A stretch of DNA of 21,158 nucleotides, from NCBI GenBank assembly GCA_002383325.1, contig DFYJ01000055.1, forward strand, positions 13,437 to 34,594, written 5' to 3'. The stretch comes from Candidatus Aminicenantes bacterium UBA4085 (GTDB lineage Bacteria > Acidobacteriota > Aminicenantia > Aminicenantales > UBA4085). The notes under the pieces are model-generated. The model was not told the DNA's origin and did no database searches. It saw only the letters and a list, made by a program, of their open reading frames with translations. This document shows, piece after piece, positions 1-7,709 of this stretch. The position numbers and the translations under genes are program-made. Position 1 is the first letter of the stretch, and each line of letters begins with the position of its first letter.

Positions 1-1607
1 CGGATGGCCGGTCGGTCGTCGACGCCCTCCTGGCCCTCGACATCCGACGCGACGAGCGCCGGACCCGCCTGCGGGAAGCGGAAGATCAGAGGGCCCGCCT
101 AAGGGAGTGGGGCGATCCCTCCTGGGCCGGCCTCGAAAGCCTGGCCAAAGCAGACCTGAAGATCCGCCTTTACTCGGCCGACACGGCGGCCCTCAAACGC
201 CTTCCGGAACATGGGCAAGCTTTCGTCATCGGCCGGGACAAGGGCCGCATCCGCCTGGCCTGGCTGACCCGGGGCGGAGAAGCCGGTCTAGAGCTCAAGG
301 AAGAGCCGGTCCCCAAGATCGAAGTAGCCCAGCTGGAGGCCGAGATCGCCTCCGGACGGACCGCCCTGGCGGAAATCGAGCGCGAGACGAAGGCCTTGGC
401 CGGGCGACGAGACGCCGTTCTGGCCTACGCCAAGCGTCTCCGGCTAAGCGCGGAGTTCGCCCGTGTCCGGGCCGGTCTGGGACTCGAGGAAGACGTCTCC
501 TACCTGGAAGGGTTCTGCCCGTCCGAAACGGCCGCCAAGGTGAAGGCTCTGGCCGAGGCCGAGAGCTGGGGGTACTTGGCCGCCGCGCCCGACGATCCGG
601 CCGGGGTACCGACCCTGATCCGCAACCCGGGCTGGATCCGGGCCATTCAACCGCTTCTCAAGTTCATGGGCACCCTGCCCGGCTACGCCGAGGCCGACGT
701 CAGCCCCTGGTTCCTGGGCTTTCTGAGCCTCTTCTTCGCCCTGCTGATCGGGGACGCCGGCTACGGATGGCTCCTCCTGGGCGCGACCCTTTGGGCCCGG
801 CACAAGGCCAAGCCCGGGACGTCGCCGGATATCTTCCGGATGATGATCCTGTTCAGCGCATCGACGATCGTCTGGGGGGCCCTCAGCGGCGTCTACTTCG
901 GTTCGGCCGCCATCGCCCGCCTCCCGGTCCTGCGCAGCCTGGTGGTGCCGCGGCTGGACGGCTTCGTCGAGGCCAACTCGGCCTTTATGATGTACCTCTG
1001 CTTCATCATCGGGCTGGCCCACCTGACCCTGGCCCACCTGCTCAACGTCGTCCGCCTGTGGCCCTCGCCGCGCTTCCTGGGCCAGGTCGGCTGGATCGCC
1101 ATCGTCTGGGCGGTCTTCTTCCTGGTCGGGAACCTCGTCTCCGGAAAGCCCTTACCGGGAATCTTCGGACCGCTCCTTATCGGGGGCATCCTCCTGGCCC
1201 TGCTCTTCAGCAATTTCCAGAGGCGGGTGCTCAAGGGAATCATGACCACCCTGGTCGACCTGCCCTTGAGCGTCATCGGCACGTTCTCCGATCTGATGTC
1301 CTACCTGCGGCTCTTCGCCGTCGGCTTCGCCTCGCTGACGGTGGCCGGCAGCTTCAATGCCATGGCCGTCGGTTCCGGCGTCCGCTCCGTCGGCCAGGCC
1401 GTCCTGGCCGCCGTGGTCCTGCTCTTCGGCCATTCCCTCAACCTCGTCCTCGGAGGAATGTCCGTCCTGGTCCACGGCGTGCGCCTCAACATGCTCGAGT
1501 TCTCCAACCACCTCGGCCAGCAGTGGACCGGCCTGCGCTACGACCCCTTCGGCGGCGTCGAGGCGGAGGAACGGGGACGAAATTTGGAAGGAAAGGAAAG
1601 ATCATGA
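1..1607 (+). CDS. ntpI: V/A-type ATP synthase subunit I (5' partial)
   Basis: This is the membrane stator subunit (subunit I, equivalent to subunit a) of a rotary V/A-type ATPase, which carries the ion half-channels facing the proteolipid ring. The frame is open from the first complete codon at base 3 with no start, so the gene begins upstream. 534 residues are visible, against a usual total of about 620-660. The first 200 or so residues are charged and coiled-coil-like (cytosolic arm). From about base 700 on there are several hydrophobic segments, including LGFLSLFFALLIGDAGYGW. The conserved segment MSYLRLFAVGFAS holds the essential arginine (codon 1308-1310) that faces the ring glutamate. 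The TTG at 396 is internal, because the family homology continues upstream of it. The stop overlaps the start of subunit K as ATGA, so the two are translationally coupled. The I-K order matches the tail of spirochaete/chlamydia-type V-ATPase operons. Confidence 0.93.
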   Translation, partial: DGRSVVDALLALDIRRDERRTRLREAEDQRARLREWGDPSWAGLESLAKADLKIRLYSADTAALKRLPEHGQAFVIGRDKGRIRLAWLTRGGEAGLELKEEPVPKIEVAQLEAEIASGRTALAEIERETKALAGRRDAVLAYAKRLRLSAEFARVRAGLGLEEDVSYLEGFCPSETAAKVKALAEAESWGYLAAAPDDPAGVPTLIRNPGWIRAIQPLLKFMGTLPGYAEADVSPWFLGFLSLFFALLIGDAGYGWLLLGATLWARHKAKPGTSPDIFRMMILFSASTIVWGALSGVYFGSAAIARLPVLRSLVVPRLDGFVEANSAFMMYLCFIIGLAHLTLAHLLNVVRLWPSPRFLGQVGWIAIVWAVFFLVGNLVSGKPLPGIFGPLLIGGILLALLFSNFQRRVLKGIMTTLVDLPLSVIGTFSDLMSYLRLFAVGFASLTVAGSFNAMAVGSGVRSVGQAVLAAVVLLFGHSLNLVLGGMSVLVHGVRLNMLEFSNHLGQQWTGLRYDPFGGVEAEERGRNLEGKERS

Positions 1608-2044
1608 TCCCTGGACTCGGCGATTTTAACGCCTCCCTCGTCTTCGCCGCCGTCGGCTCAGCCCTGGGCATCGGCGCGGCCGGCATGGCCGCCGTGGGCG
1701 CCTGGAAGAAGGCCTTCAGCCTGAACAAGGCCGCCCCCTTCATCATGGTCGCCTTCGTCGGAGCGCCCCTGTCCCAGACCTTCTACGGCTTCCTGGTCCG
1801 GGACGCCATCCGCAAGGCGCCCTGGCCGGCCGAGGCCGGGCTAGCCCCCCTTCTGGTCGGCGCCCTGGCCGGCCTGGCCATCGGCTTGTCCGCCTTCATC
1901 CAGGGCAAGATCGGAGCCAAAGCCGCCGACGCCCTGGGCGAGACGGGCAAGGGTTTCGCCAACTACCTCATGGCCATCGGCATCATCGAGACCGTGGCCA
2001 TCTTCGTCATGGTCTTCGTGACCATGGCCATGCCCAAGGGCTAA
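1604..2044 (+). CDS. ntpK: V/A-type ATP synthase proteolipid subunit K
   Basis: This is the ring-forming proteolipid (c/K subunit) of the V-type ATPase, 146 residues long, with four predicted membrane helices forming two hairpins. That is the usual duplicated V-type arrangement. The ion-binding glutamate lies in helix 4 (E129, in GIIETVAIF). The first hairpin has Gln instead of Glu (Q58 in PLSQTFYGF), as in other V-type K subunits. S57, Q58, Y61, Q100, E129 and T130 line up by eye with the Na+ ligands of Enterococcus hirae NtpK, and the Q100-E129 spacing equals that of Q110-E139. Na+ coupling is therefore plausible but is inferred. The start ATG at 1604 overlaps the subunit I stop by four bases. 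This is the last gene of the operon; a 280-bp spacer follows. Confidence 0.93.
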   Translation: MIPGLGDFNASLVFAAVGSALGIGAAGMAAVGAWKKAFSLNKAAPFIMVAFVGAPLSQTFYGFLVRDAIRKAPWPAEAGLAPLLVGALAGLAIGLSAFIQGKIGAKAADALGETGKGFANYLMAIGIIETVAIFVMVFVTMAMPKG

Positions 2045-2323
2045 TTCCGGGCCGCGGGCCCTAGCGTGGGCGCGGCGGTCCTCGCGACGACTGGCGAAAC
2101 GCCGGTTGTAACGAGGACGACGAAGCGTCGCTTGACAAAGCCCTCCCCCTGCCCTTATGTTAGTCTTGCATGACCGTCTCGTTATCGCGGGAACGCGTCG
2201 AAGGCTTGGTCGCAGAAGGGGCGCCCATAAATTCCGGGGTTGATCTTGTGTCGGATGGGTCCGTGTCTTTCCGCCCATCACCCGTCCCGCGTCCGCGGGG
2301 CTGATCCCATCGCAGGAGGCTTC
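2045..2323. other. Intergenic spacer after the ATPase operon
   Basis: No gene is supported in this 279-bp stretch. It contains two small hairpins just after the ATPase stop. GGGCC-GCG-GGCCC lies at 2049-2061, and CTGGCG-AAA-CGCCGG at 2091-2105 is followed only by TTGT, so at best it is a weak terminator. A TTGACA-type promoter lies at 2132-2161 (listed separately). The roughly 155 bases between that promoter and the next ATG would form a long 5' leader with no recognisable riboswitch. Confidence 0.6.
2132..2161 (+). promoter_or_regulatory. Probable sigma70-type promoter
   Basis: A perfect -35 box TTGACA (2132-2137) is followed after 18 bases by TATGTT (2156-2161), a 4/6 match to TATAAT. It lies downstream of the ATPase operon and about 160 bases before the eRF1-like gene, so it would give that gene its own transcript. 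This is inferred from consensus only. Confidence 0.5.
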
Positions 2324-3466
2324 ATGAAATTCTCCAGCCGCTCGCAAGTCGAAGCGCTGTCCCGGTTCCGCAGCGAGAAGTTCCTGACCCTGTCGCTCTT
2401 CCTGGATACCGACAAGAGCCGCTCCAGCAAAAAGGAGATCCTCGTCGCGGCCAAGAACCTGCTGGCCGAGGCCCGGGCCCGCCTGGAGGCCCTGGACGCG
2501 TCCAAGGAGAAGAAGGCCAGCTTGGCCGCCGACCTGGACAAGGCCCAGGAGCTGGCCGCCGGAGATGCCGGCTCCGGCTCCCCCGGTTTAGCCGTCTACG
2601 CCTGCTCGGGAGAGAAGTTCCTCGAAGTCCTGGCCCTGCCCGAAGCGCCGCGCAGCCGGATCGTCTTCGACCGCAACCCCTATATCCGTCCCCTGACTCA
2701 GATCCTGGGCGAATACCGCCGCCTGGTCGCTTTCCTGGTCGACCGGCGGGAGGCCAAGTGGTATGCCGCGGCCACGGGCGAGATCGCCCTTCTCGACGAG
2801 ATGAAAAGCGAGGTGCCCAAGATGGTCAAGGGGGGCGGGGAGCGCGAGGAGGCCCGGCGCATCGAGCGCCATGTCGAAGCAGCCGTGCAGGAGCACTACA
2901 AGAAGGCCGCCCAGAAGACCTTCGAGATGTTCAAGAAGAACGGCTTCAACGGCTTCGTCCTGGGCTGCCCGGACAACCTGGTCTCCGAGATCGAGCCCCA
3001 CCTGCACCCTTACGTCAAGGAGCGCTTGCGGGGCTGGCTGAGGGCCAAGCCGTCCGACTCCCCCGACGTCGTGCTGAAGGAAACCATGGCCCTGGAGAGG
3101 GCCATCCGGAAGTCCGAGGAGGAGGCCGTGATCAAGCAGTTCACGGCCGAGCTGGAGAAGGGCGGCCGGGCCTGCTCCGGCCTCAAGGACAGCCTCAGGG
3201 CCCTGGCCATGGGCGAGGTCCAAACCCTGATCGTGACCAAGGGCTTCTCGGCCCCCGGGCGGAGCTGCCCCCGCTGCAAGCTCCTCTACCCCGAGGACGA
3301 GATCAAGTGCCCGGCTTGCGAACGCAAGACCGAAACCGTGCTCGACGTCGTGGACGAGGCCATCGAGGCGGCCATGCGCAGGGACGCCCACATCCGCAAC
3401 GTCCAGCCGCCTTCGCGGCTGGACCGCTACGGCCAGATCGGAGCCCTGCTGCGCTTCAAGTCGTAG
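2324..3466 (+). CDS. eRF1-like (baeRF-type) protein with C-terminal zinc ribbon
   Basis: This 380-residue protein resembles bacterial proteins with the archaeal/eukaryotic release factor 1 fold (baeRF families; Vms1/Ankzf1 and Pelota are distant relatives). The central eRF1-type domain contains, from residue 169, KGGGEREEARRIERH, followed by EHYKKAAQ. This aligns by eye with the eRF1 loop GGQxxxRFxRxREE...FYKKVAE, but GGQ reads GGG (170-172). A third, Pelota-like domain follows, with a ribbon using C315, C318, C329 and C332. The likely role is on peptidyl-tRNA or stalled ribosomes, but loss of the glutamine makes hydrolase activity uncertain. The start at 2324 is chosen because AGGAGG lies at 2314-2319; an in-frame start at 2240 has no such site and adds residues unlike the family. 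Its 3' end overlaps the convergent RND gene by 11 bp. Confidence 0.8.
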   Translation: MKFSSRSQVEALSRFRSEKFLTLSLFLDTDKSRSSKKEILVAAKNLLAEARARLEALDASKEKKASLAADLDKAQELAAGDAGSGSPGLAVYACSGEKFLEVLALPEAPRSRIVFDRNPYIRPLTQILGEYRRLVAFLVDRREAKWYAAATGEIALLDEMKSEVPKMVKGGGEREEARRIERHVEAAVQEHYKKAAQKTFEMFKKNGFNGFVLGCPDNLVSEIEPHLHPYVKERLRGWLRAKPSDSPDVVLKETMALERAIRKSEEEAVIKQFTAELEKGGRACSGLKDSLRALAMGEVQTLIVTKGFSAPGRSCPRCKLLYPEDEIKCPACERKTETVLDVVDEAIEAAMRRDAHIRNVQPPSRLDRYGQIGALLRFKS

Positions 3467-6400
3467 GCGAGAGGCCGGCCTTCGCCTTCTTCTCCCGGAA
3501 GCGGACTTTCTCGAACAGGCTGTACATGACCGGGATGACGAAGAGGGTCAGGAGCGTCGTCGCGGTCAGCCCTCCCAGGAGGGTGATGCCCAGCGGATTG
3601 AGCATCCCGGAGCCCGAGGATGCCGTGATGGCCATCGGGAAGGTCCCCAGGATGGTCGTCAGGGCCGTCAGGAGGACGGGCCGCAGACGCGTGACGGAGC
3701 CCTCCAGGATCGCCTTCCGCTTGTCCATCCCGCCCCGCCAGAGTTGATTGGTGTAGTCGATCATGACGATGGCGTTGTTGACCGCGACTCCGGCCAGGAT
3801 GATGATCCCGATCATGACCGGCATGCTGATCGTCCGGCCGGCGATGAGCAGGCCGAGGACGATCCCGATGAGGCACAGGGGGATGGTGAACAGGATGATG
3901 AAGGGGTGCTTGAGGGACTCGAACTGCGAAGCCATGACCATGTAGATGAGCAGGATGGCCAGGGCGAAGACGCCGGCCAGGGTCACGAAGGCCTCGTTCA
4001 TGCTCTCATAGGCGCCGCCGAACTCGAGGAAGTAGCCGGCCGGCAAGCCCTTTTCGATGGGGACGATGCGGGCCTTGACGTCCCGGACGACGCTGCCCAG
4101 ATCGCGCTCGGCGATGTTGGCCGTAACCGAGACCCGGCGGGTCTGGTTCTCACGGGTGATCTGGATGGACCCCTGGCCCGATTGGACGTCGGCCACTTGG
4201 TCCAAGGTGATGGACGACCCGGCCGGGGTCAGGATCGGGATGGTGGAGACGGCCTGGATGGTGTCGCGGAACTCGCTCTTGAAGCGGACCCGGACGTCGA
4301 TCTCGTCGCCGGCCTCCCGGTAGCGGGTGGCGATCTGGCCCAGGGTGGCCATCTGGACGGCGGACTCGACCTGGTTGACGGTCAGGCCGAAGCGGGCCGC
4401 CCGGTCGCGGTCGATCCGGATGTGATACTCGGGCTTGGCTTGGGCCAGGGTGTGGGTCACGTCCCGGATGCCGGGCACATCCTTGATCCGGGCCACGACG
4501 TCGTCGGCGTAACGGCGCAGGTCGTCCAGCTCCTGGCCGAAGATCTTGATCTCGACGGGAGTGGAGGATCCGCCCATGAAGCTGCCTATCATGTCCATGG
4601 CTTCGATCTTGACGTTGTCGAACTTGGGCATCAGGCGGCGGAAGCGCTCCTGGACCTCCAGGTTGCTGACCTTGCGCTCCTCCAGGGGCTTGAGCCCGAT
4701 GAAAAATTGGGCCTCGTGCGGGCCGGTGGGGGCGCCGCCGAAGCCGGCGTCCCCGGGATTGTCCTCGGTCGAGCTGCCGGCCTGGTAGCTGACGATCTTG
4801 ACCTCGGGCTGGGCGGCGATGATGTTCTCGATAATCGTCCCGATGCGGTCGGTCTCGGCCAGGGAGGTGCCGACCGGGGCGGTCAGCTTGAAGATCATCA
4901 TGTCCATGTCCATGCTCGGCATAAACTCCGTGCCCAGGACGGGGATCAGGGCGATCGAAGCCGCAAACAGGCCCAGGGTGCCGAAGACGACGGTCTTGCG
5001 GTGGGCCAGGGACCAGCTCAATCCCTTGCGGTAGACGGCCTGGGGACGGCTGAAGTCGCGACCGATGGTATGGCGTATCGTGGAAGCGTCGCTCTTCCGG
5101 CGCTTGAAGAGGATCGAGCCCAGCATGGGCACGACGGTCAGGGCCACGAAGAGCGAAGAGACCAGAGAGAAGACGACGGACAGGGCCAGGCCCGTGGTCA
5201 GCTTGCCGGTGATGCCCTGGGCGAAGGTCAGGGGCAGGAAAACGACGATGGTGGTCAGGGTCGAGGCGGTGATGGCCATGCCGACCTCGGAGGCGCCGAC
5301 CTTGGCCGCCGCCTTGGCGTCCTTGCCCAGCTGGACGTGGCGGAACATGTTCTCGATGACGACGATGGAGTTGTCCACCAGCATGCCGATGCCGAGGGCC
5401 AGCCCGCCCAGGGTCATGACGTTGAGGGTGAAGCCGGCTGCAAAGAGGGCGATGAACGTGGTGATGATGGACAGGGGGATGGAGATGCCGATGATCAGGG
5501 TCGGCCGCCAGTTCCAGAGGAAGAGAAAGATCAGGACGATGGCCAGGAGGCCGCCTTGCAAGGCGGTGGCGCCCGTGTTCTTAGTCACCTTGCCGATCAT
5601 GTCGGACTGGTCCATGACCATGTGGAACTTGACGTCGGGCGGAAGAGACGCGATCAGGGGCTCGATGGCCTTCTTGACGGCCTCTCCGACGATGGCGGTG
5701 TTGGCCCCGGACCGCTTGGAGACGAACAGGAAGACGCCGCTCTGGCCGGCGATGCGGCCGACGTAGCGCGTCTCCTTGAGGGTGTCGCGGACCTCGGCCA
5801 CGTCCCGGACGTAGATGGGGCTGCCCTTGGCCGTGGCGCCGACGACCGTGGCCCGGATGTCGTCCAGGGACTTGAACTCGCCCAGGGTCCGGACCAGGAA
5901 GTCGGTATGCCGCTCGACCAGGTGGCCGGCCGGCATATTGGAATTGTCCAGGGCCAGGGCGCCCAGGACCTGGGTCAGGGACAGGTTCAGCGTCTGCAGG
6001 GCCCGCTTGTCCACGTCGATCAGGATCTCGCGGATGTCCATGGTCACGGTCTGGGCCGAGGCGACGCCGTCAATCCGCTCCAGCCGGAGGGCGACCTCGT
6101 CCTCGATCAGGTTTTTCAGCTCCGTCATCGGGCGGTTGCCGGTAATGCCCCAGAAGGCGACCGGCATCTGGCCCATGTTGAACTTGACGATCAGGGGATC
6201 GTCCACACCCGCCGGCAGGTAGTTCCTGTACAACCCGATCTGGTCGCGCAGGTCCTGGGCGGCGAAGTCGAGCTCCGTGCCCCACTCGAACTCGACCGAC
6301 AGGATCGAGGCGCCCTCCGAAGTCGCGGAGGTCAGCTTCTTGACCCGGTTGACCGAAGAGACGACCTGCTCCAACGGTCGGGTGATGCTGTTTTCGATAT

Positions 6401-6572
6401 CCTCCGGAGAGGCGCCCTTGTAGCTGGTGATGACCGAGACCGTGGGGTATTCCAGATCGGGGAACAGATCCAGCCCCAGCCGGGTGTAGGAGATGGCGCC
6501 CACGACGACCAGGATCATGGCCATCATGGCCGTCGTGACGCGCTTGTTGACTGCGAATTCCGGAAGCTTCAT
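3456..6572 (-). CDS. RND-family efflux transporter permease
   Basis: This is the inner-membrane pump of a tripartite efflux system (HAE1/AcrB-like superfamily), 1038 residues, the usual full length. It has the expected duplicated layout. TM1 lies near residues 12-30, with a large periplasmic porter domain to about 335, then a block of helices (335-485). The second half repeats this: a helix near 527-547, a periplasmic loop to about 865, and final helices to 1020. The TM4 motif reads GIGMLVDNSIVVIEN, so only one of the two AcrB aspartates is present (D400, N401). In TM10 the AcrB lysine position is asparagine (VNNAIVMIDY, N932). This is a known pattern in non-AcrB RND subfamilies. The gene starts 7 nt after the adaptor stop and is the last gene of the operon. 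The substrate cannot be told from sequence; drugs, bile acids, lipids or metals are all possible. Confidence 0.93.
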   Translation of the reverse strand: MKLPEFAVNKRVTTAMMAMILVVVGAISYTRLGLDLFPDLEYPTVSVITSYKGASPEDIENSITRPLEQVVSSVNRVKKLTSATSEGASILSVEFEWGTELDFAAQDLRDQIGLYRNYLPAGVDDPLIVKFNMGQMPVAFWGITGNRPMTELKNLIEDEVALRLERIDGVASAQTVTMDIREILIDVDKRALQTLNLSLTQVLGALALDNSNMPAGHLVERHTDFLVRTLGEFKSLDDIRATVVGATAKGSPIYVRDVAEVRDTLKETRYVGRIAGQSGVFLFVSKRSGANTAIVGEAVKKAIEPLIASLPPDVKFHMVMDQSDMIGKVTKNTGATALQGGLLAIVLIFLFLWNWRPTLIIGISIPLSIITTFIALFAAGFTLNVMTLGGLALGIGMLVDNSIVVIENMFRHVQLGKDAKAAAKVGASEVGMAITASTLTTIVVFLPLTFAQGITGKLTTGLALSVVFSLVSSLFVALTVVPMLGSILFKRRKSDASTIRHTIGRDFSRPQAVYRKGLSWSLAHRKTVVFGTLGLFAASIALIPVLGTEFMPSMDMDMMIFKLTAPVGTSLAETDRIGTIIENIIAAQPEVKIVSYQAGSSTEDNPGDAGFGGAPTGPHEAQFFIGLKPLEERKVSNLEVQERFRRLMPKFDNVKIEAMDMIGSFMGGSSTPVEIKIFGQELDDLRRYADDVVARIKDVPGIRDVTHTLAQAKPEYHIRIDRDRAARFGLTVNQVESAVQMATLGQIATRYREAGDEIDVRVRFKSEFRDTIQAVSTIPILTPAGSSITLDQVADVQSGQGSIQITRENQTRRVSVTANIAERDLGSVVRDVKARIVPIEKGLPAGYFLEFGGAYESMNEAFVTLAGVFALAILLIYMVMASQFESLKHPFIILFTIPLCLIGIVLGLLIAGRTISMPVMIGIIILAGVAVNNAIVMIDYTNQLWRGGMDKRKAILEGSVTRLRPVLLTALTTILGTFPMAITASSGSGMLNPLGITLLGGLTATTLLTLFVIPVMYSLFEKVRFREKKAKAGLSPTT

Positions 6573-6579
6573 GGCCGGC

Positions 6580-7683
6580 TCACTTCTTGATTTCGACCGG
6601 GGAGCCTTCGATCAGTCCGAAGTTGCCCTCGACGATGACCAGGTCGCCTTCCTTGAGCCCGTCCAACACCTCGATCATGGTCGTGTTCTTGAGGCCCAGG
6701 GTGATCTCCTTCTTGACCGCCTTGCCGTTCTCGGCCAGGAAGACGTGCTTCCCTTCCAGGACGGCCTTCTGCGGCACGGCCAGGGCGTTCTGGTGCGACT
6801 GGACGTCGAAGAGGACCGTGCCGAAGACCCCCGTCCTCAGCTTCAAGCCGTAGTTGGGGACTTCGATCTCGACCCGGAACTTCTTGGACATCGGGTCGGC
6901 GCTCATGTTGACGACCGAGACGGTCCCGGCGTAGTCGGCGGTCTCGCCGTTGCTGACCCTGACGATGGCCGGGCGGCCCCTCTGCAGGCGGCTGATGTCG
7001 CCGGGGGTGACCTCGACCACGACCTTGATCCGGGAGTCGTCCATCAAGGTCACGACTCCGGAAGCGGCCCCGTACCCACCCATCATCGGATTGATGACGT
7101 CGCCGACCTGGGAGTTCTTGGAGGCCACCAGGCCGGACCAGGGCGCTTTCATGGTCGCCGTCTCCAGGACGTGACGGGCCATGTTGACCACGGCCTGGGC
7201 CTGGGCGGCTTGGGCCTGGGCGGCATCGAAGCCCAGCTTGGCCTGCTCGTACTGCTGGTCGGAGATGGCTTTCTGGGCCATCAGCCGGTCCATCCGCTCC
7301 TTGGTCTTGATCGCGTTCTGGAGGTTGGCCTGAGCCACCGCCAGCCCAGCCTCGGCCTGGGCCAGCTGGAGCCGGACGGTCTCGGTGTCCAGCTCGGCCA
7401 GGACCTGGCCCGCGCCCACGCGCTGGCCTTCCTCGACCAGGATGCGGGCGATCTTGCCGCCCGACTCGGGGGCGATGCCGATCTTGCGCCAGGGCTCCAG
7501 CGTCCCGGTGTAGGTCAGCTTTTCGGAGACGGTCTGCCGGGCGGCCGTGACAGCCGTCACGGCCGTAGCCACGGGGGCGGCCGCAGCCGCGCCGGCGGCG
7601 GCCTTTGCGGCCGGCTTGCAGGCCGGCAGGGTCAGGACCATGGCGAGGAGGATCAGGGCGGCGGTGCGTAGGGTTTTCATCAT
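6580..7683 (-). CDS. RND efflux periplasmic adaptor (HlyD/AcrA family lipoprotein)
   Basis: This is the membrane-fusion protein linking the RND pump to the TolC-like channel, 367 residues. It starts with a lipoprotein signal peptide ending in the lipobox LPAC, so Cys22 would be lipidated and the protein anchored in the periplasm. An Ala-rich linker follows (about 25-48). Next come the first half of the barrel-sandwich (biotinyl-lipoyl) domain (ESGGKIARILVEEGQRVGAGQVLAELD), an alpha-helical hairpin rich in Ala/Gln (about 101-172), the second lipoyl half (MKAPWSGLVASKNSQVGDVI), a beta-barrel, and a membrane-proximal domain. ATG at 7683 is preferred because GGAG stands just upstream and it gives a short lipoprotein leader. 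The in-frame ATG at 7710, overlapping the upstream stop as TAATG, is the alternative and adds nine residues. Only 7 nt separate it from the pump gene. Confidence 0.92.
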   Translation of the reverse strand: MMKTLRTAALILLAMVLTLPACKPAAKAAAGAAAAAPVATAVTAVTAARQTVSEKLTYTGTLEPWRKIGIAPESGGKIARILVEEGQRVGAGQVLAELDTETVRLQLAQAEAGLAVAQANLQNAIKTKERMDRLMAQKAISDQQYEQAKLGFDAAQAQAAQAQAVVNMARHVLETATMKAPWSGLVASKNSQVGDVINPMMGGYGAASGVVTLMDDSRIKVVVEVTPGDISRLQRGRPAIVRVSNGETADYAGTVSVVNMSADPMSKKFRVEIEVPNYGLKLRTGVFGTVLFDVQSHQNALAVPQKAVLEGKHVFLAENGKAVKKEITLGLKNTTMIEVLDGLKEGDLVIVEGNFGLIEGSPVEIKK

Positions 7684-7709
7684 GGATCTCCGTTCGGAAT
7701 TCGCGTTCA

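Noticed and set aside
107..2044. A 645-codon frame running through subunit I into subunit K
   Set aside because: Only the last 146 codons encode subunit K; the upstream part is an out-of-frame reading of subunit I.
2091..2108. Hairpin after subunit K as a terminator
   Set aside because: A six-pair stem including one wobble pair, followed only by TTGT, is too weak to call; mentioned in the spacer entry.
3744..6590. A 948-codon open frame on the plus strand, antisense to the RND pump gene
   Set aside because: Its protein is dominated by Asp, Gly, Gln and His repeats as expected from the antisense of GC-rich codons, it has no domain, and the minus-strand gene is an unmistakable RND permease.
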